DNA of 64,000 bases from Strigamia acuminata (taxonomy: Eukaryota > Arthropoda > Chilopoda > Geophilomorpha > Linotaeniidae). A program made the translations under genes and the position numbers. The notes beneath the pieces are model-generated. The model ran no database searches. It was not told the origin of the DNA and saw only the letters and a list, made by a program, of their open reading frames with translations. Location of the stretch: positions 8,374,186 through 8,438,185 of the forward strand of contig OX442317.1 in NCBI GenBank assembly GCA_949358305.1. Direction: 5' to 3'. Within the stretch, counting starts at the first letter, position 1. Every line of letters begins with the position of its first letter. Of this stretch, positions 38,896 to 50,628 are shown piece by piece.

Positions 38896-40317
38896 GAATC
38901 CATTACATTTCTGAATTAAACTTAAAATAATGCAATTTTTAAAACAATCTTAACATTATCGACCATTCTTTCAAACATTTTCCAAACCTCCCACAAATAA
39001 ACAAAAATAAACTCCAGATTTGCCTCCACAGCACCAATCTACATCTACATTTTCAAAACACGCGACCCCAAAAGCTCTCCCAACCCAACAACACCTGCCG
39101 CCATCTACCAACACAAAACAAAATCAATTTAAAACATCATCCAAAAAGTAAATAAAAAAACAAACAAAAAATTGCAACATTCTCACTCTTTCTTATCTCC
39201 ACATCCATAATTACATCTTAAACACCGAATAATATCCAAAAAACCGCTCCCAAACATCTAATTATAATAAAAAATCTCTTAAAAAACACCTCGAAGCCAT
39301 TAAACTAATTTATACCCAACACTAAAACCCAAAAGTAAAAAAAACCACAAAAAAACCCACCAAAGGCAACATTATGTACCATTTATTTGACTAATAGTTT
39401 GTTACCTGAGGGAAAGGACCTCGACTCATTTGAGAGGGATCCTAATTAAAAAGCAAGTTTCAGGAGCGAAAAATTCCTGTCAAGATTAAAACATGAAACC
39501 TCTCTGCAGGCATTCCTCCGGGATGTCTTTACAAGGCTGATTAAAATAATTAGCAGTCCGTCCATGGTTGACCACAAGCGAGTCTATATAATTATGGCTA
39601 TAAAATAGGGCGCGTTCGACTCGACTTCTGTTTAAGGGCTGCAGGCAGCTTTTGTTGACAATTCCTCGCCATTCTCTTCCTAATCCTGTCACTCGTTCTA
39701 TTTAATGATGTTTTCCCTCGCCCAGCCCCACTCTGTGCTGCGTCTGCTTCGCGCCCAAAATGGCGAGCAATAAACTTAGCGATAAGAGTGACGAGTGCCA
39801 CCATCGAGCGCTATGTACAAAACATTTCCCTTCTCCAAATCGCCCACTCACTTTACTGCACACTCACGGAAAATTCCTTGTTGCGCAACTAAAACGGATG
39901 TAAAGTGAGCTGTAAAACACCGCAATCACGACATCTCGTACAGAGTCTCTTTTCATCATGTTCCCAAACCTCCGAAAACTCGCCATGTACCATTTTGTTG
40001 CATCGAGCACAATTTACTCCAAATTTCTTTCTTTCTTCTATGTACAAAGTGCACGGATAAGTCAAGTCAAACTCGTGTCATCCGCACATGCCGTTCAAGG
40101 ACCGCAATACCTCGACATCCGGATTTACCGCAAATGCTCATCGTATCCTTTACAATACGGGTCAAAATAAACCTTTGGAAACATGAGGTCAGTTGATACA
40201 ATCATGTGATCATAACAATGAGAAAAACCAATGCAAAATAACGTTAATTTGTTAATTTGTAGTTTTCTTATTGTGGGCGAAGCAAAACTGCATTACGTCA
40301 TCATTTTCCAATTGTCG

Positions 40318-42453
40318 ATTGACCACAACAACTAAATTCAATATCTAAATTGACCACAACAACTAAATTCAATATCTAAATTGACCACAACAACTAAATT
40401 CAATATCTAAATTGACCACAACGACTGAATTCAATATTTAAATTGACCAAATCAACTAAATTCAATATTTAAATTGACCAAATCAACTAAATTCGATATT
40501 TAAATTGACCAAATCAACTAAATTCAATATTTAAATTGACCAAATCAGCTAAATTCAATATTTAAATTGACCAAATCAGCTAAATTCAATATTTAAATTG
40601 ACCAAATCAACTAAATTCAATATCTAAATTGACCACAACGACTGAATTCAATATTTAAATTGACCAAATCAACTAAATTCGATATTTAAATTGACCAAAT
40701 CAACTAAATTCAATATTTAAATTGACCAAATCAGCTAAATTCAATATTTAAATTGACCAAAACAACGAAATTCAATATCTAAATTGACCAAATCAACTAA
40801 ATTCAATATTTAAATTGACCAAATCAACTAAATTCAATATTTAAATTGACCAAATCAGCTAAATTCAACATTTAAATTGACCAAATCAACTAAATTCAAT
40901 ATTTAAATTGACCAAATCAACTAAATTCAATATTTAAATTGACCAAATCAACTAAATTCAATATTTAAATTGACCAAATCAACTAAATTCAATATTTAAA
41001 TTGACCAAATCAACTAAATTCAATATTTAAATTGACCAAATCAACTAAATTCAATATTTAAATTGACCAAATCAACTAAATTCAATATTTAAATTGACCA
41101 AATCAACTGAATTCAATATTTAAATTGACCAAATCAACTAAATTCAATATTTAAATTGACCAAATCAACTAAATTCGATATTTAAATTGACCAAATCAAC
41201 TAAATTCAATATTTAAATTGACCAAATCAGCTAAATTCAATATTTAAATTGACCAAATCAGCTAAATTCAATATTTAAATTGACCAAATCAACTAAATTC
41301 AATATTTAAATTGACCAAATCAACTAAATTCAATATTTAAATTGACCAAATCAACTAAATTCAATATTTAAATTGACCAAATCAACTAAATTCGATATTT
41401 AAATTGACCAAATCAACTAAATTCAATATTTAAATTGACCAAATCAGCTAAATTCAATATTTAAATTGACCAAATCAGCTAAATTCAATATTTAAATTGA
41501 CCAAATCAACTAAATTCAATATTTAAATTGACCAAATCAACTAAATTCAATATTTAAATTGACCAAATCAACTAAATTCAATATTTAAATTGACCAAATC
41601 AACTAAATTCGATATTTAAATTGACCAAATCAACTAAATTCAATATTTAAATTGACCAAATCAGCTAAATTCAATATTTAAATTGACCAAATCAGCTAAA
41701 TTCAATATTTAAATTGACCAAAACAACGAAATTCAATATCTAAATTGACCACAACAACTAAATTCAATATCTAAATTGACCACAACAACTAAATTCAATA
41801 TCTAAATTGACCACAACGACTGAATTCAATATTTAAATTGACCAAATCAACTAAATTCAATATCTAAATTGACCACAACGACTGAATTCAATATTTAAAT
41901 TGACCAAATCAACTAAATTCGATATTTAAATTGACCAAATCAACTAAATTCAATATTTAAATTGACCAAATCAGCTAAATTCAATATTTAAATTGACCAA
42001 AACAACGAAATTCAATATCTAAATTGACCAAATCAACTAAATTCAATATTTAAATTGACCAAATCAACTAAATTCAATATTTAAATTGACCAAATCAGCT
42101 AAATTCAACATTTAAATTGACCAAATCAACTAAATTCAATATTTAAATTGACCAAATCAACTAAATTCAATATTTAAATTGACCAAATCAACTAAATTCA
42201 ATATTTAAATTGACCAAATCAACTAAATTCAATATTTAAATTGACCAAATCAACTAAATTCAATATTTAAATTGACCAAATCAACTAAATTCAATATTTA
42301 AATTGACCAAATCAACTAAATTCAATATTTAAATTGACCAAATCAACTAAATTCAATATTTAAATTGACCAAATCAACTAAATTCAATATTTAAATTGAC
42401 CAAATCAACTGAATTCAATATCTAAATTGACCAAATCAACTGAATTCAATATC
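40318..42453. repeat. 31-bp satellite array with higher-order repeats
   Basis: About 69 tandem copies of a 31-bp monomer beginning TTGACCAAATCAACTAAATT. Variant monomers (CAGCTAAATT, ATTCGATA, CACAACGACTGAATT, AAACAACGAAATT) recur in fixed order. The ATTCGATA variant appears at 41174, 41391 and 41608, exactly seven monomers (217 bp) apart. A long ordered block near 40638-40875 reappears near 41878-42115, exactly 40 monomers (1240 bp) later. This is direct evidence of block-wise unequal exchange. There are no stop-free frames of interest. Confidence 0.95.
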
Positions 42454-43959
42454 CAGATAGAATATTTTTTTTGAATATTTATGCAGGGGCCTTTCTCCTG
42501 CAAACATTATCTAGAATACACATTTTGAGGTCCCTAAAGATCAGAGGGCCTAGGCGCGCCCCTGATCCTCCAGAATTAAGTCATTCGGTTACACTATTGA
42601 CCCGTGGTCCCACAGTCAAGTCTGTGGTTCCGCTTTGTGCGCACTTCGTCTTGAAGAAAGATGATTAATGACGAGACAACTCACTCGTACTCTAAGAAGC
42701 ACAACACGAGATTTAACACAAGAAACTCGCGTAAAATCTCGTTTTGACCCTCACACCCACTTCGTAGCGCGTTGTGCCGTCAGATATTTTCGACAAGTTC
42801 ATTTATTTGTTATTCATACAATTAATATTTTGCTTCGTAACTTCGCAATTACTCGCGGTGTAGCTAACACCTCACCGCTCACCCACGCCGAGCCATTTTA
42901 CGCGATAGTTTTAAAAGTAAATCTAAAATTTAAATTTTGCTTTCCTTCCCTAGGGAAGAGACCAATTAAACAAAACCGACGCGAATAAATGTGTATTTCA
43001 TTAAACACGCTTCAGCTCGCCTTCGTATCTACATCAAAAGTATTTAATTGAGATAATGACCAAAACCAACTGGTAGAGATAAATTTAAAAAAAAAATAAT
43101 GCTAATTAAGAACGAAACACAACTCACGTGTGGAACAAAAGACGATGGATCAAAGTAATTGACCCGTTAACCTAGCACTTATTTAACTCTTTCCTCACAT
43201 AAGTTGCGTGAGATCTGCTTTCCACAACATGCAAATTTTAATTGTCTTATCTTTTTTTATTACTTCGCAGTTCGCACCACCTAATTTGTTATTCAGACTA
43301 TCTGAACATTAACCACGCAAGAATTAAATCGTTTTATCGGGTCAGAAATTAAGGCAATGTTTTTTTTTTTATGGTTAATTAATTAGGGTGGACAGGACAC
43401 ATTTAGAACGCAACTATCGAAGTTCAAGTAAATAGACCAACCAACTTACGTAATCTTGCAATACGCGCCGCAAAATTGAGAAATTATCCAGTGCCGATCC
43501 CAATCGCTAAAAATCTGGAAAATTAAAAGAAAATTACCAATTAAAATTAAAAATATAAAAATGTAGAAATATTAATTTTTTTTTTAAAAAAAAAACGACG
43601 TACTCTCATTAAATTCCAAGCTACACGTACATAAAAAACCAATTTTATTTCCAGTTGAAATTTATTGCATTCAGGTACTTACAGTTGAAAATTATATGCT
43701 TTAATAAATCATACCGACACGAAATTATATCATGCTTCGGGCGCCATGTTAGATCGCAAGCCCACTTCACTGTTGAGCGACATCTGTGGACGAAAGCTGC
43801 TACTGAATTAAAACAATCGTAACCAAGACAAGAGACATCCAACGAATTTAAAACCACATAATCAAAACACTTTTATACTTTACCAGAACTGTAAAAAAAA
43901 TTATTATTGTGAAACAAGTTCATTAAAACCAAACAAAAATGCATATTCTAACATTACGA
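42454..43959. other. Non-coding stretch
   Basis: No domain-bearing ORF or clear repeat is visible. A short GC-rich patch at about 42540-42570 resembles a degraded transposon end, but no partner was found. Confidence 0.35.
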
Positions 43960-46900
43960 TTTCATGTTGTCTTCCGGGACGTCTTCGCAGTCGCCTGGAA
44001 TGCTGGAAACTCAACTTATCATGTTAAACATCCCCTTGGCCTCTACCAAACAAGCTAAATTCGAACCTAACCGGGAGCTGGAAGCGGGAAAAGGGCTTCC
44101 AGCGAAAGGCCAAGAGTTTTTCAATATAAAATAACAAAATCCTACATTTGGCAGTCTTCGCGACTGCGCTCCTCATCTTCATCTCCATCTCATTCCCAAG
44201 ATTTTCCTGAAAAAATTTAGATGTAAAATTAAATTCATACGTTTACGGTAATAAAATATAACTGTACATTTGAACATCTTCGAATCTTCGATGTAGCTAT
44301 CCAAGAGTTCATGTCTACCCGTAAATCCCACTTAGAGACATCTAAACTAACGAGAAACAAAAAAAAATAATTTAAAAAATATTTAAAAACCAATTGTTCA
44401 CATATTCGTACCTGATTCCGTTGGTGGATCGCGAATGTTCAGTGTGAAATCCAATGGCGTAAATCCTACAAAATTAATTGAATTTAACCAATACATCAAA
44501 AACTAACATTTATACTTTACCAGAGCTGTAAAAAAAAACTTTAATAATATTAGAGCACGTTCAATAAAAGTGTAAAACTAAAGTAATATGCGAATTTTTC
44601 ATATTTTACGATTTCTGTTGGCTTCCATGATGTCTTCGCAGTCGCCTGGAAAGCTGAAAACTCAACTGATCACGTAAGACATCCTCTTGGCCTCTACCAA
44701 ACAAGCTAAATTCGAACCTAACCGGGAGCTGGAAGCGGGAAAAGGACTTCCAGCGAAAGGCCAAGAGTTTTGAAATGGAAAAAATCAAAATCCTACATTT
44801 GGCAGTCTTCGCGACTGCATTCCCCAACATCTTCACCCGTCGTTCATATTTCCCCTTCAAAGTATACAATAAGTAAAAAAAGTAACTAAGACCATCAATA
44901 CTTACATTTGTGTCATCTTCAGTGAAAAATATTAAGCCATCAGTTTTTTCCTCAGACAACGAGATCTAACATCGGACAAACATGAATAAAAACAATTGCA
45001 AACAAATTGCTCATGTTCGTACCTGATTCGTATTTGGTTTGCGCGAGATAGTCAAATAAATCCAATGGCTAAACCCTAAAAACTAAATTTAAGTTACTCA
45101 TCACACCAATAATTAATACTTATATACCTTAAGGTAACTGAAAGAAACTTTAACATATTAACACAAGTTCAGCAAAAACAAATAAAAATATACGAATTGT
45201 TCATATTACAATTTCATGTTGGCTTCCGTGACGTCTTCGCAGTCGCCTCGAAAGCTGGAAGCTCAACTTATCATGTTAGACATCCCCTTGGCCTCTACCA
45301 AACAAGCTAAATTCAAACCTAACCGGGAGCTGGAAGCGGGAAAAGGGCTTCCAGCGAAAGGCCAAGAGTTTTGAAATAGTAAAAAATCAAAATCCTACAT
45401 TTGGCAGTCTTCGCGACTGCATTCCCTAACATCTTCACCCGTCGTTCATATTTCATCTAAAAAGTATAAAATAAGTTAAAATAAAATAACTAAGACCATC
45501 GGTACTTACATCTGCATCGTCTTCAGTGAAGAATATTAAGCCAGCAGTTTCTTCCTCAGACAACGAGATCTAACATCGGACAAACATGAATAAAAACAAT
45601 TGCAAACAAATTGCTCATGTTCGTACCTGATTCGTATTTGGTTTGCGCGAGATAGTCAAATAAATCCAATGGCTAAACCCTAAAAACTAAATTTAAGTTA
45701 CTCATCACACCAATAATTAATACTTATATACCTTAAGGTAACTGAAAGAAACTTTAACATATTAACACAAGTTCAGCAAAAACAAATAAAAATATACGAA
45801 TTGTTCATATTACAATTTCATGTTGGCTTCCGTGACGTCTTCGCAGTCGCCTCGAAAGCTGGAAGCTCAACTTATCATGTTAGACATCCCCTTGGCCTCT
45901 ACCAAACAAGCTAAATTCAAACCTAACCGGGAGCTGGAAGCGGGAAAAGGGCTTCCAGCGAAAGGCCAAGAGTTTTGAAATAGTAAAAAATCAAAATCCT
46001 ACATTTGGCAGTCTTCGCGACTGCATTCCCTAACATCTTCACCCGTCGTTCATATTTCATCTAAAAAGTATAAAATAAGTTAAAATAAAATAACTAAGAC
46101 CATCGGTACTTACATCTGCATCGTCTTCAGTGAAGAATATTAAGCCAGCAGTTTCTTCCTCAGACAACGAGATCTAACATCGGACAAACATGAATAAAAA
46201 CAATTGCAAACAAATTGCTCATGTTCGTACCTGATTCGTATTTGGTTTGCGCGAGATAGTCAAATAAATCCAATGGCTAAACCCTAAAAACTAAATTTAA
46301 GTTACTCATCACACCAATAATTAATACTTATATACCTTAAGGTAACTGAAAGAAACTTTAACATATTAACACAAGTTCAGCAAAAACAAATAAAAATATA
46401 CGAATTGTTCATATTACAATTTCATGTTGGCTTCCGTGACGTCTTCGCAGTCGCCTCGAAAGCTAGAAGCTCAACTTATCATGTTAGACATCCCCTTGGC
46501 CTCTACCAAACAAGCTAAATTCAAACCTAACCGGGAGCTGGAAGCGGGAAAAGGGCTTCCAGCGAAAGGCCAAGAGTTTTTCAATATAAAATAACAAAAT
46601 CCTACATTTGGCAGTCTTCGCGACGGCACTCCTCATCTTCATATCCATCTCCATCATATTTCCACGTTTTTCCTGAAAACATGTAGATGTAAAATTAAAT
46701 TCATACATTTAAGGCAAAAAATATAATCGTACATTTGAAGATCTTCGATGTAGCTATCCAGGAGTTCCTGTCTACCTGTAAATCCGATTTAAATAGACAT
46801 CTAAACTAACGAGAAACGAGAAAAGAACGATATAAAAAAATTTAAAAACCATTTGTTCATATACATTCATACCTGATTCTAATGGTGGATCGCGAATGTT

Positions 46901-47320
46901 CAATGTGAAATCCAATGGCATAAATCCTACAAAATTAATAGAATTTAACCAATACATCAAAAACTAACATTTATACTTTACCAGAACTATAAAAAAAAAC
47001 TTTAATAATATTAGAGCACGTTGAATAAAAGTGTAAAACTAAACTAATACGTAAATTTTTCATATTTTACAATTTCTGTTGACTTCCGTGACGTTTTCGC
47101 AGTCGCCTGGAAAGCTGAAAACTCAACTCATCACATTAGACATCCTCTTGGCCTCTACCAAACAAGCTAAATTCGAACCTAACCGGGAGCTGGAAGCGGG
47201 AAAAGGGCTTCCAGTGAAAGGCCAAGAGTTTTGAAATGTAAAATATCAAAATCCTACATTTGGCAGTCTTCGCGACTGCACTCCTCATCATTTTCATCTT
47301 CATCCCTTTTGCACTCACGT
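43960..47320 (-). repeat. Six-copy tandem array (601-652 bp period) with a nested-hairpin core and splice-like signals
   Basis: Core copies lie at 43987-44167, 44638-44818, 45239-45420, 45843-46024, 46447-46627 and 47099-47279. Their start-to-start spacing is 651, 601, 604, 604 and 652 bp. The core has three inverted repeats around one centre: GCAGTCGC/GCGACTGC, CTTGGCCT/AGGCCAAG and GCTGGAAGC/GCTTCCAGC. The units around 45.0-46.4 kb are almost identical. Read on the minus strand, each unit has short open segments bounded by AG acceptors and GTAAGT, GTACGA or GTACG donors. In one frame the core ends in EC(S/R)REDCQM and a stop in copies 2-6. Frames are not consistently open in all copies, so a functional protein is not supported. 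It may be decayed tandem exons or a structured RNA. Confidence 0.8.
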
Positions 47321-47329
47321 AGATATTTC

Positions 47330-49300
47330 ACCTGAAATCAATTTATAAATAGGCCTAAGTAAAGTAATAAATTAAGATCCTGCATAAACGTACATCTTCG
47401 ATGCAGTCTTCTAGAGCTTCCTTCCATCCTCATTGTATTTGGATTTAATTTTCATTTTTTACCTGAAAAATAAATTGTAATATTAAAAATGGTAGCCAGA
47501 ATTAACACTACTGAATAAACATTTATTCGTACTGCCTTAATTATTAAATCAAAATCAAGTAACATTTTGGGCCATCAAATATTCATTGAACCGAATAAAA
47601 TTTGTTAGTTTACACGCTAAATTAAGAAAAGTTCGAGAAAATATTTCGGCAAAAATGGCGGCTCCAACGATTGCTAGATGGCGCGGGATGTACTAATGAA
47701 CATCATTTTATAAACGTTTTTTAATTCTGTTTCAGCTCGAAATGTCTCGCTAAAACATTCCAAATTACCTTAAGTATCTTAAGAATACTGCCTACCAAGT
47801 TTAGATAAGTTGATTAGTTAATTTCTGCCGGAATTTACATCGCAAATGGATGCGACATCTCGGACAATCAAATGCAATTTCCCGCTCTGACGGACTGTTT
47901 TTGAATGAATCAGAAGAGCGCCATCGCTCATTTAATGAACTGATGTTGCACCATGATTACGATATTTTGGCTTTTTATCCATCTTGGACTTGTATTCATC
48001 TCATTTAAATTAATAAATGACGTACTTTTACGAGAAAATGTTTCGATAAAAATGGCGGATCACATGACGCCGAGATGACACGGGACTAACCGATTAACTT
48101 TGTTATAAACGTATAATTATACACAATAAATAAACGTTTAAATAAAGTTAATTCTTAGCTCTAAATATCACGCTAAAACATTCAGAATAACTTTGTTTCT
48201 TTAGAAGTAAACGGGCTACCAAGTTTAGACAAATTAATGTTAATTATGTTAACAAATGACATCGCGGAGATGCAATTGCAAATTGACCGCTTTAACGGAC
48301 CTTTTTTGAATGCATTGGAAGAGCGCCATCTAATGACGACGACCGGTAATTAACTCGTACATGTTTTAATTTTAGACCAAATTTATATTCCTATATTTAT
48401 ATTTAAACAGGAAAAGAGAAACTGACCAAAGTGCTCATGTTCCTACTTGATTCTTTCAATGTAATAAATCCTTTGTTATTGTATTTCTCATCTTTTTCAT
48501 CCCTTTTGCACTCACTTCACCTGAAATCCATTTATAAATAGGCCTAAGTAAAGAAATAAATTAAGATCCTGCATAAACGTACAACTTCGATGAAGACTTT
48601 TAGGTCTTCCTTCCTCATCGTATTTGGATTTAATTTTCATTTTTTACCTGAAAAATAAATTATAATATTAAAAATGGCAACCAGAATTAACACTACTGAA
48701 TAAACATTTATTCGTACCGCCTTAATTACTAAATCAAAAACACGTAACATCTTGGGCCATCAAATATTCATTAAACGGAATAAAAATCGTTAATTTACAC
48801 GATAAATTAAGAAAAGTTCGAGAAAATATTTCGGCAAAAATGGCGGCTCAAATGACGCCGGGATGGCGGAGGATGAACTAATGAACATCATTTTAAAAAC
48901 GTTTTTATTGCGTTTCCGAGCTCGAAATATCTCGCTAAAACATTCTAAATTACCTAAAGCATCTTAAGAATACTGCCGACCAAGTTTAGATAAGTTGATT
49001 AGTTAATTACTGCCGTAATTTACACGGCAAATGTATGCGACGTCTCGGACAATCAAAATCAATTTACCGTTATAACGGCCTGTTTTTGAATGCATCGAAG
49101 AAGCGCCATCGAACGACGAAAAATCATAATTAACTTGCAATTCGCATATCTTTCAATCTTACACCAAATTTTACTGAACTGTTGAATCACGATTACGATA
49201 TTTAGGCTTTTTATCCATCTTGGTCCTGTATTCATCTCATTTTAATTCATAAATGACGAACTTTTACGAGAAAATGTGTCGGCCATAATGGCGGGATGAA
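47330..49300. repeat. About 1.2-kb tandem duplication with AAATGGCGG words
   Basis: Sequence from about 47330-47760 recurs at about 48520-48950, for example GGCCTAAGTAAAG, TTAAGATCCTGCATAAACGT and GGGCCATCAAATATTCATT. The two halves are linked by related modules at about 47830-48300 and 49030-49290. ATGGCGG, mostly as AAAATGGCGG, stands near 47652, 48048, 48837 and 49285, each time after a CGAGAAAAT word. The copies have diverged moderately. No exon could be supported, although minus-strand TTACCTG words near 47460 and 48648 resemble acceptors. Confidence 0.7.
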
Positions 49301-49309
49301 CACCAATTA

Positions 49310-50260
49310 GGAAGCGTTCATATCGTGTACCCGTGTTGTTGAAATAATTTTATTGAAACTTCGTGACTTACTTTATTTTCTAAAGATTGGTGACTACCGA
49401 GCTGATGTAAGTTGAAACATAGTTAATTTTCCGATTGATCGTTGATTAGAGCCGTGATTAACGTCTCAGCAGTCGGAGCTTGCGAGTTATGGTTTTGGTT
49501 TTGTTTTGAATTTATAGCATGAACGCCATCTGATGACAACAAGTGGTAATTAACTTGACACTTTTTCTTTTTACTTTTTGGTCCTGGTTAAGGCCAAGAA
49601 AGAATTTTAAAAGTTTTCCCAAGAGACCGTTAAATTACAAAACGTAATATATAAGTATAAAATATAATATTGTAATATAAAAACGTAATTTCTTCATTTT
49701 TCGGTAATAATCTCTTATTCCGTTTTCATTCTAATCAAATACAGGCGCTTAACCAGGCGCTAGGGAAGATAAGCGGAAGCTAATGCCGCGTGAACGTATA
49801 TCTTGAATTTCCCCTTCTTTTTAATTTTTTTTTAATTTTTTTAATGTTTAAATAATAACGCTTCTCGACTTTGCCCTGTCAACACAAACATTCACCATTT
49901 GCACTCTCAGCGATCGGATTTCAGAGGTCGGTAAGTCACTCCTAGAGTATCAAATGCTTTCTGCCATCTCGCGGTCCATCAACACACTATTACCGATGTT
50001 TATTTATTTTATTTATTTTATATTCTTTTTTTTTAGAAGAAAAAAGACATTTATTCCTACCTAACGAACCTTTTTCTCTCACCAATATTATTTCCTTGTT
50101 TTCTTACTGTTTTATTTTTCGTGACGTAAGAATAACAACTGGAACTTGGATCCCTTTGAACACGACAACATTCACATTTACCGAGCATTAGTTGTGTGAC
50201 ACAGAGAGACCTGATGATTTTGTAAATATAAAACGTTTAAATGTTTTGTATTTTTGTGTA
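49310..50260 (+). pseudogene. Relic of the phnX 5' region (promoter and leader, internally deleted)
   Basis: The sequence matches 60188-61040 in order. Shared landmarks are GTGTACCCGTGTTGTTGAAA, the TGATGACAACAAGTGGTAAT block, AATGCCGCGTGAACGTATAT, CTGCCATCTCGCGGTCCATC and GGAACTTGGATCCCTTTGAA. After CATTCACATTT it jumps to sequence like 61576-61650 in the large phnX intron (TTAGTTGTGT ... AGACCTGA ... GATTTTG). It has therefore lost phnX exons 1-2 and part of the intron. The catalytic exons are absent, so it cannot encode the enzyme. Its position just beyond the 3' end of the first GMC gene marks the boundary of an older tandem unit. Confidence 0.8.
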
Positions 50261-50489
50261 TAAATAGTTTAAAAATTATTTCTCCATGGTTTGCCTCATT
50301 TTGATGTGTTTAACAATGCAATTCAAATTCTAGAAATTACTAAGAAAAATTCATCATAAACAGCCTTATTTCCAAGTCTTGTGACAAGTCAATTCAATTA
50401 TTTAGGGATATTCACCAAGTGAGTGAATTATTCACTGGACTTTCTAATGTATGAGTCACTACACACAAACAAGTAAGTAACTTTTACTA

Positions 50490-50518
50490 TTTATTTATTT
50501 ATTTATTTATTTATTTGT
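50490..50518 (-). terminator. Candidate polyadenylation region of the left GMC gene (AATAAA run)
   Basis: A plus-strand TTTA run reads AAATAAATAAAT on the minus strand, about 115 bases after the stop codon at 50629. It supplies several overlapping AATAAA signals. The right GMC copy has a shorter version near 55332-55345. Confidence 0.55.
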
Positions 50519-50628
50519 AAATGAACGTATTATTTTCTTAATTAAATCAAATTGTAGTACAAAATTGATTCATACGACTCAATTTCACTCACAAATAAAT
50601 TGACAAAGTTAACTGTTCGATTGATCAA

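Noticed and set aside
40318-42453. CRISPR-like array
   Set aside because: The monomers are contiguous with no unique spacers, there are no cas genes, and the surroundings are eukaryotic.
42471-42988. Two consecutive ORFs of 65 and 106 codons
   Set aside because: No domain, no shared frame and no convincing splice signals. Composition is like the flanking non-coding DNA.
44090-44125. Pol III B-box-like word (GGTTCGAAT on the minus strand) in the six-copy core
   Set aside because: It becomes GGTTTGAAT in three copies, no A box stands at the proper distance, and no terminator follows.
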